The notes under the pieces were generated by a model. The model was not told the origin of the DNA, searched no databases, and worked only from the letters and a program-made list of their open reading frames with translations. From contig CAZIOH010000074.1 in the NCBI GenBank assembly GCA_964540815.1, forward strand, positions 1 to 33,919: a stretch of DNA of 33,919 nucleotides. Direction: 5' to 3'. The translations under genes were made by a program, and so were the position numbers. This DNA comes from CAZIOH01 sp964540815 (GTDB lineage: Bacteria > Myxococcota_A > Polyangia > Fen-1088). Below are positions 24,398-33,097 of this stretch, in pieces (the first letter of the stretch is position 1; each line of letters starts with the position of its first letter).

Positions 24398-26821
24398 ATG
24401 ACCCGGCTGTCGTTGTCCTTTTCGTCCTTTTCGTCCTTTTCGTCCTCCTTGTTCTCCTCCCTCGATCGCAAGCTCCTGCGCGAGATCTCCCGGCTCAAGG
24501 GGCAGATCGCCACCATCGCGCTGGTGCTGGCCAGCGGGATCACTTGCTTCATCGGGCTCCGAGGCACCTACGCCTCGCTCGAGTGGGCCCGCGACAGCTA
24601 CTACGACCGCTATCGGTTCGCCGACGTCTTCGCGCGGGTCGAGCGCGCCCCGGAATCGGCGGCCCGCCGCATCGAAGCCTTGCCGGGCGTCGCGCTGGTG
24701 CAGACGCGCATCGCCGAGGAGGTGACCGTGCCCATCCCGGGCCTCGCGCGCGCCGCCTATGGCCAGCTCCTGTCGCTCCCCGACCACGGCGCGCCCGCGA
24801 CCAACGCGCTTCGCATCCGAGGCGGCAGGCTGCCCGAGGGTGGACACGACGACGAGGTGGTCCTGCTCGATTCCTTCGCCCGCGCGCATGGTCTCGTCCC
24901 GGGCGACCGGGTTCCGGTCGTGATGAACGGCAACCTGCGCAGGCTGCAGGTGGTCGGCGTCGCGCAGTCCCCGGAGTTCGTGTACGCGATTCGCCCCGGA
25001 GCGCTGGCCGACGACCCCAAGCGCTACGCCGTCCTGTGGATGGGGCGATCGGCGATCGCCGCGGCCTTTCAGCTCGGCGGCGCCTTCAACGACGTGAGCC
25101 TGCGCATGCAGCCGGGGTCGTCCGAGGCCGCGATCCTGGCGACGCTGGATCGGATCCTCGAGCCCTACGGCAGCCGGGGATCGATTGGCCGCAAGAGCCA
25201 GACCTCGAACCGAATCCTGACCGGGGAGCTCGGCCAGCTCGGGACGCTCGCCGCGACGGTTCCCGTGGTCTTCCTCGGTGTGGCGGCGTTCCTCATCAAC
25301 ATGGTGCTGTCTCGGCTCATGACCCTGCAGCGCGGGGAGATCGCCACGCTCAAGGCGGTGGGCTACACGAACCGCGAGGTCGCGCGCCACTACCTCGGCC
25401 TCGTCGCGGTGGTCATGGTGCCGGGAGGGCTGCTCGGGCTCGGGGGCGGATGGTGGCTCGGGCGAAGGGTCCTCGGCCTCTACGACGGGATCTTCCGTTT
25501 TCCGGATCTGACCTTTCGCCTGGTGCCGAGCCTGGTGGTGACCGCGCTCGGAATCAGCGCCGCCTCGGCGGTGCTGGGGGCGCTGTTCGCGGTCGCCGCG
25601 GCCGCCCGGCTCCCGCCCGCGGAGGCCATGCGGCCGCCGGCACCCGCCGTCTACCGACGCGGGCTCTCCGAACGTCTGGGGATGGGTGCGCTGGTCGGCC
25701 CGAGCGGGATGATGGTGCTGCGCGAGATCGAGCGGCGGCCGCTGCGGACGGCGCTGTCGGCGATGGGAATCGCCGGCGCGGTGGCCCTCGTCGTGCTCGG
25801 TCACTTCGGCACCGATTCACTCGACAACTACCTTGAAGCCATGTTCCGCCGAGAGCAGCGCCAGGATCTGTCCGTGAGCTTCGCGCGACCGACCGCGCCG
25901 CGGGTGGTCGCGGAGCTGGCCAGCCTGCCCGGGGTGCTGACCGTCGACGGCTTGCGGGCCGTGCCGATCCGCATTCGCCACCTGAACCGGATGCGGGACT
26001 CGGTCCTGATGGGGTTACCTTCCGAGGCCACCTTGAGGAGGCTGGTCGCGCGCGGCGGGCGCGAGGTCCCCATCCCGGCCGACGGCGTGCTCGTCACCTC
26101 GGAGCTCGGCAAGATCCTGGGCATCGCGGTCGGTGATCGTCTGGACGTGGAGGTGCTGGAGGCGGCGGATCGCCGCTGGCTGCGCCCCCTCGTCGCCGGG
26201 TTCGTCGACGAGGCGGTGGGGATCCAGCTCTATGCCCGCACCGATCTCGTCGCCGGGCTGGAGGGGGATCTCGGCGCGGTCTCGTCGGCCCTGTTGAAGG
26301 TGGACCCGACGCGGCTGGCGTCGGTCGAGGAGCGGCTCCAGCGCTCACCACGGGTCATCGATGTCTCGGACGTCTCCTCGGATCTCCAGCGCTTGCGTGA
26401 CATGAACGGGGCCGCGATGGACATCTGGACGGTGGTCTCCATCGTGCTGGCGGCCTGCGTGATCTTCGGGGTGGTCTACAACAACGCACGGATCGCGCTG
26501 GCGATGCGGGCGCGCGATCTCGCCAGCCTGCGCGTGCTCGGGATGTCGCGCGCCGAGATCTCGACCATCCTCATCGCGGGCCTGGCGATCGAGGTGCTGC
26601 TGGCCATCCCGGTGGGCTTGCTGCTCGGGCGGATCTGGGCCGTGCTGTTCTTCGCGAACGCCATGGATCGCGAGACCTTTCGGTTCCAGGTCGTCGTCGA
26701 CGGGGCGACCTACGTCCTCGCCGGCATGGTCGCGCTGCTGGCGGCGGCGACCAGCGCGGCGTGGGTCCGGCGGAGCCTCGACCGGCTGGATCTCGTCAGC
26801 GTCCTCAAGACCAGGGAGTAG
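24398..26821 (+). CDS. FtsX-like ABC transporter permease (double FtsX)
   Basis: 807 residues. N-terminal transmembrane helix (about 36-55, IATIALVLASGITCFIGLRG), a large periplasmic MacB-type domain (about 60-275), an FtsX unit with three helices (about 285-410, including INMVLSRLMTLQRGEIATLK and AVGYTNREVARHYLG), another helix near 455-475, a second periplasmic domain and a C-terminal FtsX unit (VVSIVLAACVIFGVVYNNAR, ASLRVLGMSRAEISTIL) ending VSVLKTRE. This duplicated layout is that of YbbP-like permeases rather than single-unit MacB. Residues 5-20 are a Ser/Phe repeat encoded by a 9-bp tandem repeat. The adaptor gene follows after 9 bases. Confidence 0.92.
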   Translation: MTRLSLSFSSFSSFSSSLFSSLDRKLLREISRLKGQIATIALVLASGITCFIGLRGTYASLEWARDSYYDRYRFADVFARVERAPESAARRIEALPGVALVQTRIAEEVTVPIPGLARAAYGQLLSLPDHGAPATNALRIRGGRLPEGGHDDEVVLLDSFARAHGLVPGDRVPVVMNGNLRRLQVVGVAQSPEFVYAIRPGALADDPKRYAVLWMGRSAIAAAFQLGGAFNDVSLRMQPGSSEAAILATLDRILEPYGSRGSIGRKSQTSNRILTGELGQLGTLAATVPVVFLGVAAFLINMVLSRLMTLQRGEIATLKAVGYTNREVARHYLGLVAVVMVPGGLLGLGGGWWLGRRVLGLYDGIFRFPDLTFRLVPSLVVTALGISAASAVLGALFAVAAAARLPPAEAMRPPAPAVYRRGLSERLGMGALVGPSGMMVLREIERRPLRTALSAMGIAGAVALVVLGHFGTDSLDNYLEAMFRREQRQDLSVSFARPTAPRVVAELASLPGVLTVDGLRAVPIRIRHLNRMRDSVLMGLPSEATLRRLVARGGREVPIPADGVLVTSELGKILGIAVGDRLDVEVLEAADRRWLRPLVAGFVDEAVGIQLYARTDLVAGLEGDLGAVSSALLKVDPTRLASVEERLQRSPRVIDVSDVSSDLQRLRDMNGAAMDIWTVVSIVLAACVIFGVVYNNARIALAMRARDLASLRVLGMSRAEISTILIAGLAIEVLLAIPVGLLLGRIWAVLFFANAMDRETFRFQVVVDGATYVLAGMVALLAAATSAAWVRRSLDRLDLVSVLKTRE
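24417..24443 (+). repeat. 9-bp tandem repeat in permease N-terminus
   Basis: Three perfect copies of CCTTTTCGT with partial copies on both sides encode SFSSFSSFSS just before the first transmembrane helix. Because the unit is a multiple of three, copy-number change keeps the frame and alters only the length of a hydrophobic/serine N-terminal tail. Confidence 0.75.
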
Positions 26822-26830
26822 GAGCAAGCC

Positions 26831-28180
26831 ATGTCCGTCGATACCACCGCCGTCGGCTCGAAGACCATCCCCACCGCACCGGCGGCCGCGCCGCCAGCGC
26901 CCGCGACCGACGGGTCGATCGGCGCGGTCGCCGTCCTTCCGGACCCGGGCGGCGACGGCCACCGCGGCCGCGACCGGCGCCGCCGGCTGGCCCGTGGCCT
27001 GCGGCGAGGCCTGCTGCTCGCCGCGCTCGCGGGGGCGACCGTGCTCGTCGTCCTGGCGCTCCGCCCCCGTCCCGCGCCGGTGGACATCGCGCGCGCCACC
27101 CGCGGCCCGCTCTTGGTGGTGGTGGAGGAGAGCGGCAAGACCCGGGTCAAGGACCGCTACGTGGTCTCGTCGCCGGTGGCCGGCAACGTCTCGCGGGTGC
27201 AGCTCGAGCCGGGGGACACCGTGAACCAAGGCGACATCCTGGCGGAGCTCGCCCCCGCCCTGTCGCCGCTCCTCGACCAGCGAACCCGCGCCGAGACCGA
27301 GGCCCGCCTCGGGGCGGCTCGGGCCGCGCTCGGGCAATCGGCGGCCCAGGTGGCCCGCGCCGCCGCGGCCAAGGATCTCGCGGCGCAGGAGCTGGCGCGG
27401 ATGACCAAGCTGGCCAGCGCCGGATCGTTGGCGCGCCAACCCCTCGAGCAAGCCTCGTTCGAGGCGCGCATGCGCACCGAGGAGCTCACCTCGGCCATCT
27501 TCGCCGGCAAGGTCGCGGCCGAGGAGGTTCGGCTCGCCGAGGCCTCCCTCGCCCGCGGGGGCGGGATCGGGGGAGCGCGGGACCGGCACGTCGAGGTGCT
27601 GGCCCCGGTGTCGGGGCGCGTGCTCCGGGTGATGCAGAAGAGCGCCGGCGTCGTCCCGGCTGGCACGCCGCTGGTGGAGGTCGGCGATCCGGCGGCGCTC
27701 GAGATCGTTGTGGACCTGCTGACCACGGTCGCGGTGCAGGTGCGCCCAGGCACGCCGGCGGTGATCCAGGACTGGGGAGGCGATGGCCCGCTCGAGGGTC
27801 GGGTCCGGCTGGTCGAGCCTTCGGGGTTCACGCGGCCATCGGCGTTGGGCGTCGACGAGCAACGGGTGAACGTGGTCATCGCGGTCACCGACCCGCACGA
27901 GAAGTGGGCCGCGCTCGGCGACGGATACCGGGTCGAGGTGCGCCTCGTCTTGTGGCGGGGTGACGATGTCCTGCAGATCCCCCAGGGCGCGGTCTTCCGC
28001 AACGGCGCCGACTGGGCCGCGTTCCGCATCGACGGCGACCGGGTCACGCTCGTCCCCATCGAGCTCGGGCATCGGGGCGAGACGATGGTGGAGATCCTGG
28101 CGGGACTTTCCCCCGACGCCACGGTGGCCGTGCACCCGGGCGAACGCGTGAAGCCCGGCGCCCGCGTCGAAGCCCGTTAG
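26831..28180 (+). CDS. HlyD/MacA-type periplasmic adaptor
   Basis: 449 residues. A 55-residue Ala/Pro- then Arg-rich cytoplasmic N-terminus, one transmembrane anchor (about 58-77, GLLLAALAGATVLVVLALRP) and a membrane-fusion-protein body: barrel-sandwich half-motif (VVSSPVAGNVSRVQLEPGDT VNQGD), alpha-hairpin with heptad-like Ala/Glu/Arg residues (about 140-240), second lipoyl half (VLAPVSGRVLRVMQKSAGVV), then beta-barrel and membrane-proximal domains (VLQIPQGAVFRNG). It would connect the double-FtsX permease to the outer membrane; no TolC-like gene is in the window. Good ribosome binding site (TAGGAG). The substrate is unknown. Confidence 0.9.
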   Translation: MSVDTTAVGSKTIPTAPAAAPPAPATDGSIGAVAVLPDPGGDGHRGRDRRRRLARGLRRGLLLAALAGATVLVVLALRPRPAPVDIARATRGPLLVVVEESGKTRVKDRYVVSSPVAGNVSRVQLEPGDTVNQGDILAELAPALSPLLDQRTRAETEARLGAARAALGQSAAQVARAAAAKDLAAQELARMTKLASAGSLARQPLEQASFEARMRTEELTSAIFAGKVAAEEVRLAEASLARGGGIGGARDRHVEVLAPVSGRVLRVMQKSAGVVPAGTPLVEVGDPAALEIVVDLLTTVAVQVRPGTPAVIQDWGGDGPLEGRVRLVEPSGFTRPSALGVDEQRVNVVIAVTDPHEKWAALGDGYRVEVRLVLWRGDDVLQIPQGAVFRNGADWAAFRIDGDRVTLVPIELGHRGETMVEILAGLSPDATVAVHPGERVKPGARVEAR

Positions 28181-28267
28181 ACAGGTTCGGTGCTCCAGCC
28201 ATGCGTCCGCGGCGGGGAGATTGACCCGCGCCCGGTCGACCGCGCGCTCTGGTAACGTGGCGGGGCC

Positions 28268-29746
28268 GTGAGCCGGAGCCTGCGCGTCCTTCCCCTCGCC
28301 CACCCCGCCGAGCCCCCAGGGACCTCGTGCACCATCACGTTCGACGGCGAGGCGCTGCCCGCCGTCTCGGACGAGCCGCTGGCCGTGGCGCTCTTCGCGA
28401 GCGGCCGGCGGGTGCTGGCGCGTTCGACCAAGTTCCACCGCCCACGCGGCGCCTTCTGCTTCGATGGTCACTGCGGGGGTTGCCTGGTGCGGGTGGACGG
28501 CAACCCCAACGTCCGTTCCTGCATGGTCCCGGCGCGCGACGGGCTGGTGTGCGCCGGGCAGAATGCCTTCCCGAGCACCGAGCTCGATGCGCTGGCGCTG
28601 GCGGACTGGCTGTTTCCCCGTGGGATGGATCATCACACGCTCATGACCGGGAACCGGCTGGCCAACACCGTCCTGGTCCAGCTGGTCCGGCAGATGGGCG
28701 GGTCGGGGACCTTGCCGGACGCACCGCCCACGGCCCCCGTCCCGTCGCCGCGGGCCCTCGCGGTGGACGTGGTCGTGGTAGGCGGCGGGCCCGCCGGGTT
28801 GGCGGCGGCGGACGCGCTGGTCGCGGCGGCGGACGGCTTGCGGGTCCTGCTGGTCGACGAGCAGGCCGAGCTCGGGGGCTCGTGGCGCGCCGAGCCCGAT
28901 GGCCCGGCGCGCGCCCGGACGCTCGGGGCGCGCCTCCAAGCGCGGGGCGTGCGGATCCTGCCTCGGGCCACGGCCATCGGCTACTTCCCGGAGGATCGGC
29001 TCCCCGCGGTCGAGCCGCCGTCGTCCTCGCCCGCTCCCGCGCCGGCAGCCGCGGCGGCCGTCGACCGCGCGGCCCCGCCGGGGCTGCTGGCGGTGGCGTC
29101 GGCGACCGAGGGGCTCTTCAAGATCTCCGCGCGGCGCTTCCTCTACGCCACCGGGAGCGCCGATCAGAACCTGCCCTTCCCCGACAACGATCGCCCCGGG
29201 ATCATCTCGGCGCGGGCCTGCGGGCGCCTGGCCTTCCAGCACGGCATCCGGGCCGGTCGGCGCATCGCCATCGTCGGCGACGAGGCCTACGGCGATCGCC
29301 TGGCGACGGGGCTGCTGGCGGCCGGGATATCCCCAGCCGATCTGGCGCGCATCCCCGATCCCCGGGCGATTCACGGGGTGTCGGGCGCCACCCGACTCCG
29401 AGGGCTCACCCTCGGCCCGGTCGCGGGGTCGGGCGGGGGGGCCAGCGCGCACCTGTCGGTCGACGCGATCGCCGTGGCGGCGCGTCCGGCGCCGGCCTCC
29501 GAGCTGCCCCGCCAGCACGGCGCCGAGGTGCTCTTCGACCTCGCGCGCGGTGGGTTCGCGACGATCATCGACGCGGAGTTCGGGACCACGATCCCCGGCG
29601 TGCTCGCCTGCGGCGACGTGACGGGGTACGTCGGCCCGGCGCGGGCCGAGGCGGAGGGGCGCGCCGCCGGTGCGCTGCTCGGCCGCAAGCTCGGCAGGAT
29701 GCTCGGCCGCGGACAGACCCCGAAGGGAGCGACACCTCGACCATGA
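28268..29746 (+). CDS. [2Fe-2S]/FAD oxidoreductase, sarcosine oxidase alpha/HcnA-HcnB-like fusion
   Basis: 492 residues from GTG at 28268. N-terminal ferredoxin-like domain (Fer2_4 type, about 18-110) contains Cys64, Cys69, Cys72 and Cys85 in the spacing C-x4-C-x2-C-x12-C, a complete [2Fe-2S] site, together with the family-typical STKFHRPRGAFCFDGHCGGC. It is followed by a pyridine-nucleotide-disulfide-oxidoreductase-like FAD domain (VVVVGGGPAGLAAADALVAA at about 169-188; LYATGSADQNLPFPDNDRPG; CGDVTGYVGPARAEAEG). This combination occurs in amine/opine/proline oxidases and hydrogen cyanide synthase, normally with a partner beta subunit; none is visible here. A Pro/Ala-rich insert lies at about 250-270. 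The stop overlaps the protease ATG (ATGA). Confidence 0.88.
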   Translation: MSRSLRVLPLAHPAEPPGTSCTITFDGEALPAVSDEPLAVALFASGRRVLARSTKFHRPRGAFCFDGHCGGCLVRVDGNPNVRSCMVPARDGLVCAGQNAFPSTELDALALADWLFPRGMDHHTLMTGNRLANTVLVQLVRQMGGSGTLPDAPPTAPVPSPRALAVDVVVVGGGPAGLAAADALVAAADGLRVLLVDEQAELGGSWRAEPDGPARARTLGARLQARGVRILPRATAIGYFPEDRLPAVEPPSSSPAPAPAAAAAVDRAAPPGLLAVASATEGLFKISARRFLYATGSADQNLPFPDNDRPGIISARACGRLAFQHGIRAGRRIAIVGDEAYGDRLATGLLAAGISPADLARIPDPRAIHGVSGATRLRGLTLGPVAGSGGGASAHLSVDAIAVAARPAPASELPRQHGAEVLFDLARGGFATIIDAEFGTTIPGVLACGDVTGYVGPARAEAEGRAAGALLGRKLGRMLGRGQTPKGATPRP

Positions 29747-31428
29747 CGACCCCACTTTCGAACGAGCCTGGCCCCGCCTCGCGCCCGCGTTCCATCGGGA
29801 ACGGAGGCGGCCGACGGGTCCACGCGGGACCCACCAGCCACGAAGGGATGGGGGTGCGCCGCGCGGGCCTGGCGGGCCTGGGGCGCCTGGTCGCCCTGGC
29901 CGCGCTCGGGAGCCTCTGGCTCGCCTGCGCCACCGGAGCGGCGGGCCCCTCGGCTGCGGGGCCCGGCGCCCAGCCTCTCTCGGCGGGCGGCGGTGGGGCC
30001 CCCCCGGAGGATCCCCGGCTCCGCCCCCCGCCGTTCGCCTCCACCACCCCGGCGCCGCCGCCGCTGAGCACCCCCGAGGCGCGCGAGGACTCGCGGACGG
30101 TGGCGCGCCGCCTGATCATCGATGCCGCGTGGCGCGCGGTGCGGGATCGCCACTACGATCCGACCCTCGGCGGGGTGGACTGGACCACGATCCGCGCACG
30201 CTACGAGCCGCTCGCCCTCGGGGCACCCGACGAGGCGGCGTTCTATCGAACCTTGAACCAGATGCTGGGCGAGCTCGGTCAATCCCACATGCAGATCAGC
30301 GGCCCAGGGGCCGCCGACGACGAGGCGGATGGCGACCGCCCGGCCGCGTCCGACGGCACGGGCACCCCCTCGGCGGCGACGACCCCTGCGACGCGAGCGA
30401 CGCCGGCAACGTCCGCGGCACCCACGACCATAGAAGGTCTCGGCGATCCCGGCCTGACCGTCCGATCGATCGAGGGGCGGGCGGTGGTGACCGCCGTGCG
30501 CGCCGGCTCGTCGGCGGCTCGCCAGGGCATTCGCCCGGGGTTCGTGGTCCTCGAGATCGGGGGGCGAAACCTGGCCGCTCCCGGCGCGGCCTCGCCGCGC
30601 CCCCTGCGCCCGGTCGAGGAACGCTTTCGGCTGCGGCGAGCCGCCACCAGCTGGCTGCAAGGTCCCGTCGGGACGCGGGTCACCTTGAAGGTCCTCGACA
30701 ACGGCGATCGCCCGCTCGAGCGGGTGCTCGAGCGCGACCGGCTCGATGGGCCGGTCCGCCAGATCGGGCACCTGCCGCCCCTGCACCCCGAGACCCGCGT
30801 CAGCGTCATCGATGGCGTCGGGGTCCTCGCCTTCAACCTGTTCCTCATCGATCCCACGCTCGGCGACGTGAAGCGGGCCATCGACCGCTTCAGGGCCCTG
30901 CGCGTGAAGGGTGTCATCCTGGATCTGCGCGGGAACCCCGGGGGGATCGGGGCGATGGCGATTCCTGTCGCGGCCGAGCTGGTGCCCGGTCCCACCACCC
31001 TCGGGACGGTTCATTTTCGCACCTTCAAGCAGACCTTCACCGCGCAGCCGTCGCTCGGTCGCACGCCCTTCACCGGCCCGCTCGTGATCCTCACCGACGA
31101 GGGCACCGCCTCGACCTCGGAGATCCTGGCCGGCGGGCTGCAAGAGGCGGGACGCGCCCGCGTGGTCGGTGACACCACCCTCGGCGCGGTGCTGCCGTCG
31201 GTGGTGGAGGCCCTGCCCGGCGGCGCGGTCATCCAGGTGGTGGTCGCGGATTTTCAGACCCCGAAGGGCGTCCTGCTCGAGGGCCGCGGCGTCCAGCCCG
31301 ACGCGCGGGTGGTCGAGACGCGCGCCGCGTTCGCCGGCGGACACGATCCGGTCCTCGAGGCCGCGCTCGACACCCTCCGTGGCCGCACCACCCGCGCGCC
31401 CAGATCGGTCAAGCCACCAACGAGATGA
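29743..31428 (+). CDS. S41-family PDZ protease, probable lipoprotein
   Basis: 561 residues. Signal-like segment LGRLVALAALGSLWLACATG ends at a possible lipidated cysteine, followed by about 60 Pro/Ala/Gly residues. An N-terminal tail-specific-protease helical domain (DAAWRAVRDRHYDPTLGGVD, FYRTLNQMLGELGQSHMQI) precedes a Thr/Ala-rich insert (about 203-225), a PDZ domain (VTAVRAGSSAARQGIRPGFV) and the S41 catalytic core (GVILDLRGNPGGIG, LTDEGTASTSEILAGGLQEA). The nucleophile serine in TASTSE is present, but where C-terminal processing peptidases have the lysine of FGKGSVQ this protein has TTLGAVLPSV, as in S41 subfamilies using another catalytic arrangement. Overlaps the oxidoreductase gene, so the two are co-translated. 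Confidence 0.9.
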   Translation: MTTPLSNEPGPASRPRSIGNGGGRRVHAGPTSHEGMGVRRAGLAGLGRLVALAALGSLWLACATGAAGPSAAGPGAQPLSAGGGGAPPEDPRLRPPPFASTTPAPPPLSTPEAREDSRTVARRLIIDAAWRAVRDRHYDPTLGGVDWTTIRARYEPLALGAPDEAAFYRTLNQMLGELGQSHMQISGPGAADDEADGDRPAASDGTGTPSAATTPATRATPATSAAPTTIEGLGDPGLTVRSIEGRAVVTAVRAGSSAARQGIRPGFVVLEIGGRNLAAPGAASPRPLRPVEERFRLRRAATSWLQGPVGTRVTLKVLDNGDRPLERVLERDRLDGPVRQIGHLPPLHPETRVSVIDGVGVLAFNLFLIDPTLGDVKRAIDRFRALRVKGVILDLRGNPGGIGAMAIPVAAELVPGPTTLGTVHFRTFKQTFTAQPSLGRTPFTGPLVILTDEGTASTSEILAGGLQEAGRARVVGDTTLGAVLPSVVEALPGGAVIQVVVADFQTPKGVLLEGRGVQPDARVVETRAAFAGGHDPVLEAALDTLRGRTTRAPRSVKPPTR

Positions 31429-31476
31429 TGCGAAACGAATCCCCGTGTTGACGGCTTGCTCGTTCGGGGCCTCTGC

Positions 31477-32358
31477 TCATGGCGCCCAGCCCGATCGCGG
31501 GGCGGACTTCAGCGTGCGGGCGCCGATGCGATCGCACCAGGCCTCGAAGGCGGCGCGGGGCACGCCGCGGTGGCGCAGGTCCTCGAGCGACTCGGTGAGC
31601 GGGACCGTCTCGATCAGCGTGGCCAGGCGGCGGTAGAGCTCCGCCTCGGCGCGCCGCTCGGCCAGCGTGGCGGCGAGCTGCATGAAGCCGCGTGGACGCA
31701 CGCTCCAGGCGAACCCGTGCGTGGGGATGGCCTCGAGGTGCCCGTAGGCCCCGAGCACCACCGCCGCGCTCTTGTCGCCGAAGCCCGGCAACCCGGGGAT
31801 GCCGTCGGCCGCGTCGCCCGTCAGGGCCAGGAAGTCCGGCACGCTGCGCGGCGAGAACCCGCGCGCCGCGATGAAGCCCGCCTCGTTGGTCACCTTCTGC
31901 TGCCGGCGATCCACCTGCACGACGCGATCGCCCCGCAGGCACTGCGCCAGATCCTTGTCGGGCGTCAGCAGCCGCACCTCGTCCACGGCGTCCGCGAAGC
32001 GATGCGCGGCGGTCGCCATGGCGTCGTCGGCCTCGAACGCGTCCATCGACCACACCGCGATGCCGAGCGCGCGCACGGCGTCCTCGACCGGGTCGAACTG
32101 GGCGCGGAGCTCGGGGGGGACTCCTTCGTCGCTCTTGTAACCCGCGAACAGCTGGTTGCGAAACGAGCGGATCGGGTTGTCGAAGGCGACCGCGATGTGG
32201 GTCACCGCCTCGGCGGGCTCGGCCAGCAACGCCAGCAGCGACGAGACCACCCCCACCGTGGCCTTGGCGTCGGCGCCCTCCGGCGTGCGGTGGGGCGGGC
32301 GCTTCGAGAAGTGGGCCCGGAAGAGCTCGTAAGTCCCGTCGACCACGTGAAGGCGCAC
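31477..32358 (-). CDS. Stand-alone 5'-3' exonuclease (PolA N-domain/FEN type)
   Basis: 293 residues from GTG at 32358, which begins the conserved VRLHVVDGTYELFRAHF; the frame is open to 32463 but that part overlaps the divergent kefF. Flap-nuclease motifs: N-terminal metal Asp in HVVDG, NQLFAGYKSDEG with the KSxR-like helical arch, FEADDAMAT (EADD), LLTPDKDLAQCL and LTGDAADGIPGLPGFGDKSA (metal Asp pair plus helix-hairpin-helix). All acidic residues needed for a metal-dependent 5' nuclease are there, with no polymerase domain attached. Likely role is removal of RNA primers or flaps, supplementing PolA. Convergent with the S41 gene (48 bases between stops). A TATAGG on the minus strand close to the GTG hints at a leaderless message. 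Confidence 0.93.
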   Translation of the reverse strand: MRLHVVDGTYELFRAHFSKRPPHRTPEGADAKATVGVVSSLLALLAEPAEAVTHIAVAFDNPIRSFRNQLFAGYKSDEGVPPELRAQFDPVEDAVRALGIAVWSMDAFEADDAMATAAHRFADAVDEVRLLTPDKDLAQCLRGDRVVQVDRRQQKVTNEAGFIAARGFSPRSVPDFLALTGDAADGIPGLPGFGDKSAAVVLGAYGHLEAIPTHGFAWSVRPRGFMQLAATLAERRAEAELYRRLATLIETVPLTESLEDLRHRGVPRAAFEAWCDRIGARTLKSAPRSGWAP

Positions 32359-32431
32359 GACGCCAAAACCTATACGCCCGGCGCGCCCGGTCCACCGATT
32401 TTTCACTGCCGCGGCTGCTATCCTCGGCGGC

Positions 32432-33097
32432 GTGCGCCAGGATCCCGCTGCGTCCGTCCTCATCTATGCCCACCCTTACCCGGCCCGCTCGCGGGCGGGG
32501 CGGGCCCTGCTCGAGGCGGTCGCGGATCTGCCCGGGCTCGAGGTGCGGTCGCTCTATGCCCTCTATCCCGACTTCGACATCGACGCCCGGGCGGAGCAGG
32601 CCGCGCTGGCGCGCGCCGGCCTGGTGATCTGGCAGGCGCCCTTCTACTGGTACGGGGTGCCGGCCCTGCTCTCGGCCTGGTTCGAGCGGGTGCTCGCGCA
32701 TGGCTGGGCCTACGGGGAGGGCGGCGTCGCGCTGCGCGGAAAGTCCGCGCTCTGGGTCACGACCACCGGAGCGCCCGCCGCGGAGTACGAGGCGGGTGGC
32801 ATCCACGGCCATCCCTTCGACGCCTTCGTTCCGGCCATCGCGCAGACCGCGCGCTTCTGCGGGATGCGCTGGCTCGATCCGCCGGTGGTCGTGCACGGCG
32901 CCCACCGCATCTCGGCCGAGGCCCTGCGCGCGACGGCGGGCCATTACCGGCGGCGGCTCGAGCGGTTGACCCAGCCAGGAGCGCCGACCGAGGAGGATCC
33001 GCCCGCCGCCGCCGGCGATGGTCTCGCGCCGAGCGACGGCCACGCCCGGCCCGCCACCGCGGCCACCGCGCCGGACGGGGGGCGACCGCATGAATGA
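32432..33097 (+). CDS. kefF: KefF-type NAD(P)H quinone oxidoreductase
   Basis: 221 residues from GTG at 32432. Flavodoxin-like FMN enzyme of the Kef ancillary/NQO family: VLIYAHPYPARSRAGRALLE, LYPDFDIDARAEQAAL, VIWQAPFYWYGVPALLSAWFE RVLAHGWAYGE and ALWVTTTGAP followed by AARFCGMRWLDPPVVHGAHR-like sequence. In E. coli KefF binds and activates KefC, and protects against electrophiles. The last 40 residues are a Pro/Ala-rich tail beyond the usual 176. Its TGA lies 8 bases into kefC, the same gene order and tight coupling as in enterobacteria, which supports the assignment. Confidence 0.93.
   Translation: MRQDPAASVLIYAHPYPARSRAGRALLEAVADLPGLEVRSLYALYPDFDIDARAEQAALARAGLVIWQAPFYWYGVPALLSAWFERVLAHGWAYGEGGVALRGKSALWVTTTGAPAAEYEAGGIHGHPFDAFVPAIAQTARFCGMRWLDPPVVVHGAHRISAEALRATAGHYRRRLERLTQPGAPTEEDPPAAAGDGLAPSDGHARPATAATAPDGGRPHE

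Noticed and set aside
26345..29755. Minus-strand frame of more than 1100 codons
   Set aside because: Lies antisense to the permease, adaptor and oxidoreductase; its translation is Arg/Gly/His/Asp-rich with no domain, the usual shadow in very GC-rich DNA.
31436..31470. CCCCG/CGGGG inverted pair between the convergent S41 and exonuclease genes
   Set aside because: Short arms, long loop and no T tract, so not supportable as a terminator.
31409..33091. Minus-strand frame of about 560 codons
   Set aside because: Overlaps kefF in antisense and the exonuclease in another frame; no recognisable protein.
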